From: Shewanella colwelliana ATCC 39565
Lineage (GTDB): Bacteria > Pseudomonadota > Gammaproteobacteria > Enterobacterales > Shewanellaceae
DNA: 64,000 nucleotides
Reading direction: 5' to 3'
Assembly (NCBI RefSeq): GCF_000518705.1
Contig: NZ_JAEC01000022.1
Coordinates: 37,003-101,002 of the forward strand
Every line of letters begins with the position of its first letter. Positions within the stretch are counted from its first letter, which is position 1. A program made the position numbers and the translations under genes. Positions 50,855-59,900 of this stretch are shown in pieces. The notes beneath the pieces were generated by a model. That model saw nothing but the letters and a program-made list of their open reading frames with translations, searched no databases and had not been told where the DNA came from.

Positions 50855-52051
50855 TTAAAAATGATAGGATGTTTGAATCACACCACCAATGGCATCGTCA
50901 CTGCCTACAATACCGGTAAAATCAAGATTAAAAGATTGGCCAAAGGTAAAGCCTGTGCCCACAGAATAAACATCTGTGGTGCTATCTTTCAAATCATGTC
51001 GATAACCTAAACGCACCGCTAACCAATCAGTGGCTTTCACCTCACCACCGACACGCCAATACTGGGTAGAATCAATCCCATCAAATCGTTTATGACTATT
51101 CAGGTCAACATCAGTGGTTACACTAAAGTTCGACCAATCATAGGCAACACCTGCCGTGTATAAGGCATCGATACGATAGGTAAACTGTCTGCCCAGTGAT
51201 TCAACAGTATCCACTTTTTGGCTAATAAGGTTACGACCAGACAAACCAACAGTCAGGCCATCCATCGGCTGCATCGCAATACCAACGTCAAGGTTAAAGG
51301 CGGTTTCGTTGTTGCGATACTTTTCATCATCAAAGTCATCGGCATCATAATTGTTTGCACTGACAACATAGTTGTATGTGTCGATACGTTGCATTTTGGG
51401 TGAAATTCCCACAGCGATAGGCATATTAACGATCGATAGGGGAAAGCTAAGGGCAACACCCAAATCCGATACGGCGCCAGCCACGACAGCGCCCTGGGAA
51501 TCTAAATCAGTCACCGCAGGAGGGTTATTGGGATCTAGGCCGTTGAGAGCATCTAAGTCACTCTGCTCAATAGCGGCCACACTCAACGCATCAAGATACG
51601 TCTTATAAAAAATAGCCATGGGCATACGCTTAGTTGGCAGCACCACTGATAGGCCTAAACCAAAGCTCGCATAAGCATTGTCACCGTTTAACGATTCAAG
51701 ATCGCCTACAAGCGCGTTGCGATAGGTATCGATAGCTGTGGTATCTCCCGAATCAATCGCAGCCTCTAAGCCATCATAGGACAGCTGCAGCGCATCGAAT
51801 TTATCGGTGAAATTACTGACATTGCTGGTATCAAAGCCCAGAGCAGGTAGCATCACCACGCCACCAGCATAATGTGGCGCATGAATCGCGAGCAGCGCGG
51901 GGTTTATGAACGCAGCGCCTTCGCGATTAGAGGCTGCGACACCCGCACCGCCCATTGCATCACCGCGCGCTTCGTAAAACTGTTGTCCCGCCAATGCGGT
52001 AGACGTAACACAGCACATAGATAGAACAAGAAAAGCATTCCTCAACTTCAT
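50855..52051 (-). CDS. Outer-membrane TraF-like beta-barrel protein
   Basis: 398 residues from ATG 52051 (GGGGTG before); the open frame to 52246 adds 65 residues that hide this signal peptide (MKLRNAFLVLSMCCVTSTALA) and are not coding. The mature protein starts GQQFYEARGDAMGGAGVAASN, followed by alternating beta strands and a C-terminal HF (TSYHF), typical for outer-membrane barrels of the FadL/TraF_2 family seen in Shewanella and Vibrio. The family name comes from weak similarity to a conjugation protein; there is no sign of conjugation here. Substrate unknown. Confidence 0.7.
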   Translation of the reverse strand: MKLRNAFLVLSMCCVTSTALAGQQFYEARGDAMGGAGVAASNREGAAFINPALLAIHAPHYAGGVVMLPALGFDTSNVSNFTDKFDALQLSYDGLEAAIDSGDTTAIDTYRNALVGDLESLNGDNAYASFGLGLSVVLPTKRMPMAIFYKTYLDALSVAAIEQSDLDALNGLDPNNPPAVTDLDSQGAVVAGAVSDLGVALSFPLSIVNMPIAVGISPKMQRIDTYNYVVSANNYDADDFDDEKYRNNETAFNLDVGIAMQPMDGLTVGLSGRNLISQKVDTVESLGRQFTYRIDALYTAGVAYDWSNFSVTTDVDLNSHKRFDGIDSTQYWRVGGEVKATDWLAVRLGYRHDLKDSTTDVYSVGTGFTFGQSFNLDFTGIVGSDDAIGGVIQTSYHF

Positions 52052-52246
52052 CCCTTCACCCCTGTCATTTATTCTTATTCTGACTGCAAAAAACCAACAC
52101 AGATCGAATATAAAGATAGTCCATTGCCAGAAATTGTGGCGGATATTCCGGGTAAAAAGCAAACTATTTCGCAACATATTCTTAGCACCACACTTATCGC
52201 CATTTTCCATACTGATACGAGGTGCTAAAAATAGCGCTATTGTCAT

Positions 52247-53146
52247 TTAAAAGTGGTGGTTAAAATACTCAGTAACAAACTTGGTAAATGCCTTCAACCG
52301 TTCAGGCTGGTAATTATCCTTGTGATAAATCAAATAAAAAGGTGAATCCGCCATAAACCAATCATCGAAAACAGGGGTGAGTTGTTGGTTGTCTAATTCG
52401 GTTTGGCAATAGAGATAGGGCAAACGCGCAATGCCATTTCCCGACAGCGCAATATTTTTCATCACACGTCCATTTTTGCAGCGTACATTGCCAACAATAT
52501 CGACCTCCACCTTTTGAGTAACATCGCTTTGGTGCAAAAACTCCCAATGGCTGACCGAGCCAGAGATGCATTGGTGTCGCAGTAGATCTTTGGGATGCTG
52601 CGGAGTGCCAGCCATGGATAGGTATTTAGGCGATGCAAACACACCATTTTTAATCATCATCAGCTTACGTGCCACTAAACCTGAGTCTGCAAGAGCCCCC
52701 ATTCTAAAAACCATGTCAAACTTACCCAAAACCAGATCGACTCGCTCACTGCTAAAATCGAGATTAACTGTGACCTCAGGATGAAGGTTGATAAATTCAC
52801 TCACGACATTCGCCACCACCTCTTCGCCGAGAAAACCACCGACACAGTTGATATTGATATGTCCATGTAGGTTTTGCGCATTATCCATCGTCATTGCAAC
52901 GGCACTGGCAATGTTATCTAACGCCGTTTTGCAGTGACTAAATAGCTGTTCTCCTTGCTCGGTGAGGCGCTGCGCTCTCGTTGTACGAGTGATCAAACTC
53001 ACCCCAAGTTCCGCTTCTAGGTGAGTTAACTGCCTAGAAAGGTAAGAGCGAGAACACCCCAATAGCTCTGCGGCCGCCGTAAAACTGCCCGCCTCTGCGA
53101 TAACCGTAAATGCCTTAATATCTGCGAGACTAATCTCTTGATTCAT
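52247..53146 (-). CDS. LysR-family transcriptional regulator
   Basis: 299 residues from ATG 53146 with AGGGAG before it; the frame continues 35 residues upstream without support. N-terminal winged helix-turn-helix: FTVIAEAGSFTAAAELLGCSRSYLSRQLTHLEAELGV, then a periplasmic-binding-like effector domain (GHININCVGGFLGEEVV). Divergent from an SDR gene with 132 bp between, the classic layout of a LysR protein and its target. It probably controls that SDR in response to an unknown small molecule. Confidence 0.9.
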   Translation of the reverse strand: MNQEISLADIKAFTVIAEAGSFTAAAELLGCSRSYLSRQLTHLEAELGVSLITRTTRAQRLTEQGEQLFSHCKTALDNIASAVAMTMDNAQNLHGHININCVGGFLGEEVVANVVSEFINLHPEVTVNLDFSSERVDLVLGKFDMVFRMGALADSGLVARKLMMIKNGVFASPKYLSMAGTPQHPKDLLRHQCISGSVSHWEFLHQSDVTQKVEVDIVGNVRCKNGRVMKNIALSGNGIARLPYLYCQTELDNQQLTPVFDDWFMADSPFYLIYHKDNYQPERLKAFTKFVTEYFNHHF

Positions 53147-53278
53147 ACAGACTCCCTGCCAATACGCACACAATTTGTCATTAATAGTAAACAATAATGT
53201 TACTTGGGAACTATATATCAACAATAGTGTAGAGGCTAAACTTTGCCTCAATGAAATAATTTTTTAATGAGGTAGACA

Positions 53279-53998
53279 ATGAAACCACTTATCGTCATAA
53301 CAGGTGCATCTTCAGGGATCGGCGCAGCAATGGCACAAGCCTTTAGCGTAAAAGGTCATCCGCTATTATTGCTTGCTCGTCGCGTTGAACCAATGGAAGC
53401 ACTTGGGCTAGACAATACCTTATGCATCAGTGTCGATGTGACCGATGCGACAGCGATGAAAGATGCCATTGCTAGAGCAGAAAAGGCATTTGGCCCGGTT
53501 GGTGGCTTAATCAATAATGCTGGTGTCATGTTACTCGGCGCTGCAGACGTGCAAGATCCGGCAGAATGGAGCCAAATGCTCAACATCAATGTCATGGGAG
53601 TACTCAATGGTATTCATGCGGTACTTGCTGAAATGAAAGCGCGCAAAACTGGTACCATCATCAACATTAGCTCAATTGCCGGACGTAAAACCTTCCCTAA
53701 CCATGCCGCTTACTGTGCAACAAAATTTGCCGTACACGCCTTAACAGAAAACATTCGTGAAGAGGTAGCCATGGATGATGTGCGTATGGTCACGATTGCG
53801 CCGGGTGCAGTTGAAACCGCCCTACTGAGCCATACCACAGATGAAGAGATCAAAGCTGGCTATCAAGAGTGGAAAGCGTTCATGGGCGGTGTGATAGAAC
53901 CAACTGCCGTTGCAGATGCCGCCGTGTTTGCCTTCGAACAACCACAAAATGTTTGTGTACGTGAAATCGTTCTAGCACCTACTCGTCAACAGCCTTAA
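53279..53998 (+). CDS. Short-chain dehydrogenase/reductase
   Basis: 239 residues. Classical SDR: NAD(P) loop TGASSGIGAAMA at residues 8-19, NNAG at about 80, catalytic Ser in NISSIAGRK, and YCATK (Tyr-x-x-x-Lys) at about 155. GAGG precedes the ATG. Resembles the YdfG/serine dehydrogenase-like SDRs but the substrate is unknown. Likely target of the divergent LysR regulator. Confidence 0.9.
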   Translation: MKPLIVITGASSGIGAAMAQAFSVKGHPLLLLARRVEPMEALGLDNTLCISVDVTDATAMKDAIARAEKAFGPVGGLINNAGVMLLGAADVQDPAEWSQMLNINVMGVLNGIHAVLAEMKARKTGTIINISSIAGRKTFPNHAAYCATKFAVHALTENIREEVAMDDVRMVTIAPGAVETALLSHTTDEEIKAGYQEWKAFMGGVIEPTAVADAAVFAFEQPQNVCVREIVLAPTRQQP

Positions 53999-54334
53999 TT
54001 CGGCACTCGATTTTTGCTTTGCAGCGCCCTTTAAATAGGTGTCCTACTTATTTAGAGGGTGTTTAACTACAAAAATGTGACTTAAATCCAGTCTTAATTC
54101 ACTTACAAAATGCTCATCACTTCAGCAATCATAAAAATAAAAATTAATTTTATCAATAAATTAACGCCAATCCATTAGATTTTTATTCATGATATTTTTA
54201 TCAATTAGATTTTTATTATAAAAGTGATCAACATCAAGTTCACATCTACCTCCTTTTGGTAAATTTATTAACAAGAAGCAAGCATTTTGTTTCAGGTTAA
54301 TAAATCACTCGGAGTAGTGATTAAGGAAATGATG
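53999..54334. other. Control region of the octaheme reductase cluster
   Basis: 336 bp, very AT-rich, no gene. Holds a FNR/EtrA-like box at 54224-54237, about 98 bp before the cytochrome ATG. Repeated ATTAGATTTTTATT-type tracts (about 54174-54220) lie just upstream of it. Confidence 0.55.
54224..54237. promoter_or_regulatory. FNR/EtrA-like box
   Basis: GTGAT-CAAC-ATCAA agrees with TTGAT-N4-ATCAA in nine of ten positions. Placement before an anaerobic respiratory gene cluster makes it plausible. Confidence 0.6.
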
Positions 54335-54661
54335 ATGAAAAATGTAGTAAAAATTGCCACCTGTATCATGTTAACTCTCTCACTCGGCGCCCATGTTTAC
54401 GCAGTAGACGGCGGCAATCCTAAAAAGGGCAAACATCTCTACAAAAAAGAGTGTAAAGCCTGTCATAGCAAAGGTGATGCCGCCGGCGAACTCACACCGA
54501 TGACCAAAACCATGAGTCAGTGGGATCGCTTCTTTAAGCGCGACCAGCACAAGGTAAAGCCTGAAGTATTCGAAAAGTTATCGGAGAAAGATCGTCTAGA
54601 TATTCAGCAGTTCCTTTATGACCATGCTGCCGATTCAGACCAACCACAGACTTGCGGTTAA
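54335..54661 (+). CDS. Monoheme c-type cytochrome of the octaheme reductase cluster
   Basis: 108 residues from the third of three consecutive ATGs (54335), chosen because AAGGA then lies seven bases away. Signal peptide ends GAHVYA. One heme motif, CKACHSKG, about residue 45. Small periplasmic electron carrier. A gene of this type stands next to the octaheme tetrathionate reductase in S. oneidensis as I remember it, so it probably delivers electrons to the reductase two genes downstream. Confidence 0.82.
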   Translation: MKNVVKIATCIMLTLSLGAHVYAVDGGNPKKGKHLYKKECKACHSKGDAAGELTPMTKTMSQWDRFFKRDQHKVKPEVFEKLSEKDRLDIQQFLYDHAADSDQPQTCG

Positions 54662-54729
54662 CCACTCATTTCGATATTGACGCGCTCCATTAAAGTAACA
54701 ATGACGATGAGCGCACTAGGAGAGATAAG

Positions 54730-56442
54730 ATGCGTACTCTACTTTCTATACTGATCGCCAATGCGTTAGCTTTTTCCGCTACCGCTTATGCAACCGACAC
54801 AGAACAACAAAAACTTGCTGATCTCAAACAACAGCTCGCTGAATTGACCGAAGAGATCGATGATATCAATAGTCGTGTGGACAAAAATGAGCGCCACACT
54901 GCGTTAGATAGACTTGAGATCACCGGAGATTTTCGTACCAAAGCCCACTCATTGCACTACCGTAATGTCACCTGGAACCCTGCAATCAAGGTCGACTTTA
55001 ATGATTTCGGTGCTAAAGCGATGTCTGGGGCTTTTGGACAACCTAATGACCCAAACTCCCCACTAGGACAGATGCTTAGCGCTAATCCAGACCTAGCAAT
55101 GGCATTTCAAAGCGGCATGTTACAAGGGGTTATGCCTTACGTTTTAGCCCCCAAAAGCACGCAAGATATCGATAATGATATTTACTACACCACACGCCTA
55201 CGCTTAAACCTTAAAGCAAAAGTTTGGGATAACGTCAGCTTCGCAGGGCGACTCACCATGTTCAAAAACTGGGGAGATTCAACTGGTGTGCAAGTATTTG
55301 ACTCTTGGCGTTCATTCACCATGGATGGCACCAGCAGCGGCAACCCAAGTGGTGACTGGTTACGTGTCGAGCGCGCTTACTTCGACTGGAAAAATATCGG
55401 TGGCACGAACACATACCTTTCTATAGGTCGTCGTCCTTCAACCTATGGCCCACCTAGCCAATACCGTGAAAATGAGAAACGTGGCGGTACACCATCTGGA
55501 CACTTAGTTAACTTTAACTTTGATGGGGCAACACTGGGCTATAACTTAGGTGAAATTACAGGTATTGATGGTCAGGTAGTACGCTTTTGTTACGGCCAAG
55601 GATTTGAATCACAGTGGGGAAATGGTGAGATGTTTGGCGACATCGTCACTAAAGACACCCACCTTGGCGGCTTTAATATCGACGCAATTAATGACGGCAA
55701 TCACTTCCTTCAATTCACCCTATTTGGCGCCAAAGATGTCAATGATGGCTTTAAAGGAACCATGGCGTTCCCTACACAGTTAGCGGGTATTTTTGCCCCA
55801 ACCATGTACCAAGATATGCAAAAGTTCTCTAACTTCAACTTCGAAACGCGCGTGCAGCCCAGTGGTGTCATAGGTGACATGTATTTAGGCGGTATCGGTT
55901 ATGCGTATGAAAGCGATGACGACTTGAAAATGTTTGCATCACTAGGTTGGACGCGCGCCGAAGGTAACGGTAATGCGGGGATGTTTGGCGGCATGCTAAG
56001 CGACGCTGTATTTGAAGCACAACTCAACGCCGATGGCAGTGAAATCATTATGATGCCAAGCGCTGCAGACTCTGACGATGCAAAAGATGGTTACGGCGTC
56101 TATGTCGGTATTCAAATGCCAGCACCGTACGGTAAGTTTGGCCTTGAATATAACTACGGTTCAAAATATTGGACACCATTCACTCAGGCACAAGATGACC
56201 CTATTGGCAGCAAGCTCGCTACTCACGGTCACGTCGCTGAGGCCTATTACATGTTTGACATCAATCCTCGCATGTTTATCAAAGTCGCAGGGCTTTACTA
56301 CGACTATGAATATACAGGCAGTGGCACCCCGGTTGGCGCACCGCAGAAAATCGATGATGTGATCGCTGGCAGTGCATTCTCAATGCTACCTGTTGTCGAT
56401 ACGGCTTACGATGTGAACGCCTCATTAGTCGTCAACTTCTAG
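54730..56442 (+). CDS. DUF3373 outer-membrane protein
   Basis: 570 residues. Signal peptide (LLSILIANALAFSATAYA), then a short coiled coil (QQKLADLKQQLAELTEEIDDINSRVDKNE, about 26-55) and a large domain of amphipathic beta strands ending in Phe (LVVNF), the signature end for outer-membrane insertion. The block DRLEITGDFRTKAHSLHY after the coil and FDWKNIGGTNTYLSIGRRPSTYGPP are typical of DUF3373 proteins found with multiheme cytochromes. Likely a porin-type channel for tetrathionate or part of an electron route. No heme motif. Between two cytochrome genes in one operon. Confidence 0.8.
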   Translation: MRTLLSILIANALAFSATAYATDTEQQKLADLKQQLAELTEEIDDINSRVDKNERHTALDRLEITGDFRTKAHSLHYRNVTWNPAIKVDFNDFGAKAMSGAFGQPNDPNSPLGQMLSANPDLAMAFQSGMLQGVMPYVLAPKSTQDIDNDIYYTTRLRLNLKAKVWDNVSFAGRLTMFKNWGDSTGVQVFDSWRSFTMDGTSSGNPSGDWLRVERAYFDWKNIGGTNTYLSIGRRPSTYGPPSQYRENEKRGGTPSGHLVNFNFDGATLGYNLGEITGIDGQVVRFCYGQGFESQWGNGEMFGDIVTKDTHLGGFNIDAINDGNHFLQFTLFGAKDVNDGFKGTMAFPTQLAGIFAPTMYQDMQKFSNFNFETRVQPSGVIGDMYLGGIGYAYESDDDLKMFASLGWTRAEGNGNAGMFGGMLSDAVFEAQLNADGSEIIMMPSAADSDDAKDGYGVYVGIQMPAPYGKFGLEYNYGSKYWTPFTQAQDDPIGSKLATHGHVAEAYYMFDINPRMFIKVAGLYYDYEYTGSGTPVGAPQKIDDVIAGSAFSMLPVVDTAYDVNASLVVNF

Positions 56443-56455
56443 TACTACTGTTTTT

Positions 56456-56475
56456 CCCCCAGCATTAGCTGGGGG
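56456..56475 (+). promoter_or_regulatory. Intercistronic hairpin before otr
   Basis: CCCCCAGC, loop ATTA, GCTGGGGG: perfect 8-bp GC-rich arms, no T run after it, ending 13 bases before the otr ATG. More likely an mRNA stability or translation element than a terminator. Confidence 0.6.
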
Positions 56476-56488
56476 TAGGGATTCTCCA

Positions 56489-57895
56489 ATGAAATATCCA
56501 CGTTCCATAGCCACCATTGCGTTCAGCGCATTATTAGGGATGGCGACATTCAACGTCACCGCCGAAAACCCTCACAAAGAGGCAATAGAAGGCCCGTTCA
56601 CATCAGGCTCACAAGTCACAGAACTGTGTATCGCTTGCCATGAAGACCATGCGAAAGATTTTATGAAGTCTTCACATTGGACATGGGAACTAGAGCAAGA
56701 GCTACCAGGCAGAACGGTGAAACGCGGTAAGAAAAATGCCATTAACAACTTTTGTACTTCAATTTCGGGCAATGAACCACGATGCACCAGTTGTCATGCG
56801 GGCTACGGTTGGAAAGATGATAGCTTCGACTTTACCGACATGACCAAGGTCGATTGTTTAGTGTGTCATGACACCACCGGCACCTATATTAAAGATCCAG
56901 CTGGGGCCGGCGAAGCGCTCGCTAAAGTAAACCTTGAGCGCGTCGCACAAAACGTAGGAAGCCCGGTGCGTGATAACTGTGGTACCTGTCATTTCTACGG
57001 TGGCGGTGGCGACGCGGTTAAACATGGCGATCTTGACTCATCTATGGCTTATCCTGATAAAGCCACTGATGTCCATATGGATACGGATGGCAACGATTTT
57101 CAATGCCAAACCTGCCATACAACTGAGCAACACCAAATCACAGGTAATGCAATGGGCGTCTCGCCTGGTGGCATGAGTGATATAGGTTGTGAAAATTGTC
57201 ATGACGCAGCGCCCCATGAAAACAAGCGCCTTAATACGCACACAGCGAGTGTAGCCTGCCAAACTTGCCATATCCCCTTCTTTGCGCGCAACGAGCCAAC
57301 AAAAATGAGCTGGGATTGGTCAACAGCTGGTAGCGATCAAGCTGAAACTGTCGACGAATATGGCAAGCACACCTTTATGAAGAAAAAAGGCAGCTTCGAA
57401 TGGAAGAAGATGGTTGAGCCCGAGTATGCTTGGTACAACGGTAAAGCCGACGCCTATATGGTGGGCGATAAGATGGATCCCAACAAAGTAACCAAACTCA
57501 CGTACCCCTTAGGCGATATCGCAGATAGTAAAGCTAAAATCTACCCATTCAAAGTCCATAGAGGTAAACAGATTTACGACAAAAAGCAGCAAATTTTTGT
57601 CACGGCCAAAGTCTACGGTAAAGGTGGTTATTGGAAAGAGTTCGATTGGGATAAGGCCGCTAAGCTAGGGATGGAAGCTAACCAAGCACTCACAGAGAAA
57701 GGCATCAAATACAGTGGTGAACATGGCTTTGCTGAAACTGAAATGTGGTGGCGTATTAACCATATGGTTTCTCCAAAAGACCAAGCACTTAATTGTAATG
57801 ATTGTCATAACAAAGGCACGCGTTTAAATTGGCAAGCACTGGGTTATGAGGGCGACCCAATGAAAAACAAAAAGGGTGTAAAGCACGCTAAATAG
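56489..57895 (+). CDS. otr: Octaheme tetrathionate reductase-type cytochrome c
   Basis: 468 residues with signal peptide (ends FNVTA, residue 25). Eight CxxCH heme sites at C47, C99, C123, C164, C206, C234, C257 and C436. The heme number, spacing and length agree with OTR of S. oneidensis. K178 (AVKHGD) would be residue 153 after signal removal, the number I recall for the Lys that ligates the active-site heme in OTR. It reduces tetrathionate, and in vitro nitrite and hydroxylamine, in the periplasm. Last gene of the cytochrome-DUF3373-otr operon. Confidence 0.92.
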   Translation: MKYPRSIATIAFSALLGMATFNVTAENPHKEAIEGPFTSGSQVTELCIACHEDHAKDFMKSSHWTWELEQELPGRTVKRGKKNAINNFCTSISGNEPRCTSCHAGYGWKDDSFDFTDMTKVDCLVCHDTTGTYIKDPAGAGEALAKVNLERVAQNVGSPVRDNCGTCHFYGGGGDAVKHGDLDSSMAYPDKATDVHMDTDGNDFQCQTCHTTEQHQITGNAMGVSPGGMSDIGCENCHDAAPHENKRLNTHTASVACQTCHIPFFARNEPTKMSWDWSTAGSDQAETVDEYGKHTFMKKKGSFEWKKMVEPEYAWYNGKADAYMVGDKMDPNKVTKLTYPLGDIADSKAKIYPFKVHRGKQIYDKKQQIFVTAKVYGKGGYWKEFDWDKAAKLGMEANQALTEKGIKYSGEHGFAETEMWWRINHMVSPKDQALNCNDCHNKGTRLNWQALGYEGDPMKNKKGVKHAK

Positions 57896-57927
57896 TTTAC
57901 GCCTTCTCCATACGTATCATCTCCTAC

Positions 57928-57960
57928 AAAGGGCCTTTTGTTAGATAAAGGCCCTTTTTA
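57928..57960 (+). terminator. Intrinsic terminator of otr operon
   Basis: AAAGGGCCTTT and AAAGGCCCTTT, perfect 11-bp arms with 8-nt loop, then T5. Confidence 0.93.
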
Positions 57961-57981
57961 CTTATACGGCCCTAATTACAC

Positions 57982-57995
57982 GTGATAACAATCAC
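57982..57995. promoter_or_regulatory. Putative CRP/FNR-type palindrome
   Basis: GTGAT-AACA-ATCAC, a perfect palindrome of the same form as the core of the porin operator, 246 bp before the ABC exporter start. Confidence 0.5.
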
Positions 57996-58241
57996 CCACA
58001 TGCAAGACTGATCGTTACTTAAGCCTACCAACGTATAACTAATTAGCGCCGCAGTCATACCTATCTTTTACAAACTTATTCACTCGGTTTCTCAGCGGTT
58101 TTACCCATGAAAATCACTTTTAAGTGGCTACTCTATATAGAAATTTGACTGATTTACTCCGGTCAAGATCAATGCTAGTTTACAAAGTGTGACATGTACT
58201 ACACTTTTGACAGGTGTAAAGACCAACAAGGAAAGTATTAG

Positions 58242-59900
58242 ATGGTGAGTTCTTTTCGTTTATTGATGCAAAACCGGGCTTTTACAGAGCTATTATTATC
58301 GTCGACATTTATCAACTTACTTTCACTTGCATTGCCCTTTACCATGCTCCAGATTTACGACCGTATTTTGCCGAATGAAGGGTATGGTACAGCTTCCATC
58401 TTAGCGGCTACAGTAGCAATCGCTATCTTATTAGAACTTCTGCTTCGCTACGCAAGGAGTTGGTTGCTCGCCTCATCTTCCGCCAACTTTGAGCTGCAGA
58501 CCACAACCCAATTAGTCAAATCTCTGCTCAATGCCGACTACCGCCATCTGGCTGCGCTGGGACCAGGAAAAATAGCCAATGGTTTAAACAGTATCACAAC
58601 CGTGAGAGAGCTTTACTCTGGCCAAGCCGCGGTCGCGATGATGGATTTCCCTTTTGTGATCCTATTTTTAGCCCTGCTCACCTATATTGGCGGACCACTG
58701 GTCTTTATCCCGATTGCTGTATGGGGGGCGGTTGGCATTTTTGTTTACCTTATTGGCCAGAAACTCACCGCTGTTGCACAGCAGTTAACCCTGACAGATA
58801 GCGAATACTCGCGCATGTTAATTCGCGTACTGTCAGGCTTGACCACCACCAAGGCGCTGGCTTTGGAAACACAGTTATCATCTAACTACGCAGCCATAAA
58901 CTATCAACGCTTGGCACTGCAACAACAGGTGGACTGGCTCTCGTCTAAATTACAGGAGCTAATCCAAGGCGCCTCACAAATAACGACTTTGTTAATCGTC
59001 TTCATTGGTTGCTTTGAGGTGTTAAATGGCAGTTTAACAACTGGCGGATTGGCCGCCTGTTCCATTTTAGCAGGCCGCGCAATTGCACCGCTGAGCGCAA
59101 TAATCAGTTTACGCTCACGTTTAGCCAGTGCAAAAACAGCCATGACTCAAATTAACAACATTAATAAATTACCTGCTGAACAGTTTCAAGGGAGTCAGGT
59201 GTACCAGCAGAAATTACCGCTAGGTCCGATTGAATTTAACAAGGTAGAGGCTGTTCAACCCGGTGCAATATTACACACTTTGTCCGCAACCATTGCGCCA
59301 GGGTCTTTGACCTGTATTCACTCCAATCCTCTTACCCATTCAAGTCTATTTTTGAGTCTGCTAGGAGGATTCCATCAACCGAGTGAAGGACGCATCACCA
59401 TTGCAGGTGAACCCATCTCTGCCCATGATGCCAATGAATACACACAGTCGGTGGCTTATGTCCCTCCCTGGCCATCATTATTTTCAGGAACAATAATTGA
59501 AAACATGACCATGTTTCGTCCTGAACGGGAGATGGCAGCGATGGAAGTCGCCGAACAATTAGGCTTAACCAACACCATTGCGCAACTCCCTGCGGGTTAC
59601 CAAACCCAGCTCGCCAATAACGAGAGCCAAATGCTAAACAAAGGTGCGATTAAGCTCATCGCGATGGTGAGAGCCATGGTGCAATCCCCATCCATATTGC
59701 TGCTCGATGAACCTATGGTATCGCTAGACATAGATGGACAGACTCGCCTGTTAGCCTTGATTAAAAACCAGCAATCGCAGATGACGATTATCGCCGCGAC
59801 CTACTTTACGTCGATGCAACAATGCGCAGATCAGATTATTGATCTAACCCCCAAAGCTCCCGCAGCATCCAAAACAAATCGTGGGGAGGGAGAGCTATGA
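58242..59900 (+). CDS. Type I secretion ABC exporter subunit with degenerate ATPase domain
   Basis: 552 residues. Membrane domain with about five to six helices (15-290) like PrtD/RtxE-type exporters, then a nucleotide-binding domain (about 330-540). Walker B is intact (SILLLDEP, 484-491) but Walker A is lost: where GxxGxGKS is expected the protein has HSNPLTHSS (360-368). The Q-loop Gln (VAYVPPWPSLF), the signature (MLNKGAIKL for LSGGQ) and the switch His (ATYFTS) are also changed. It therefore probably does not hydrolyse ATP by itself and forms a heterodimer with the next gene, whose ATG overlaps its TGA. Confidence 0.85.
   Translation: MVSSFRLLMQNRAFTELLLSSTFINLLSLALPFTMLQIYDRILPNEGYGTASILAATVAIAILLELLLRYARSWLLASSSANFELQTTTQLVKSLLNADYRHLAALGPGKIANGLNSITTVRELYSGQAAVAMMDFPFVILFLALLTYIGGPLVFIPIAVWGAVGIFVYLIGQKLTAVAQQLTLTDSEYSRMLIRVLSGLTTTKALALETQLSSNYAAINYQRLALQQQVDWLSSKLQELIQGASQITTLLIVFIGCFEVLNGSLTTGGLAACSILAGRAIAPLSAIISLRSRLASAKTAMTQINNINKLPAEQFQGSQVYQQKLPLGPIEFNKVEAVQPGAILHTLSATIAPGSLTCIHSNPLTHSSLFLSLLGGFHQPSEGRITIAGEPISAHDANEYTQSVAYVPPWPSLFSGTIIENMTMFRPEREMAAMEVAEQLGLTNTIAQLPAGYQTQLANNESQMLNKGAIKLIAMVRAMVQSPSILLLDEPMVSLDIDGQTRLLALIKNQQSQMTIIAATYFTSMQQCADQIIDLTPKAPAASKTNRGEGEL

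Larger units (their letters stand above)
57896..58241. other. Intergenic region between otr and type I secretion operon
   Basis: 346 bp: terminator at 57928-57960, palindrome GTGATAACAATCAC at 57982-57995, and an inverted repeat AAAGTGT / ACACTTT (58184-58190, 58201-58207) just before the first ABC gene. No gene seen. Confidence 0.55.

Noticed and set aside
50855..52051. Conjugation gene, from the TraF family name
   Set aside because: The protein is an outer-membrane barrel with a signal peptide, and no other transfer gene is present, so no conjugative element is inferred.
52052..52246. 65-codon N-terminal extension of the TraF-like protein
   Set aside because: It would bury a proper signal peptide; the start at 52051 has a good ribosome site.
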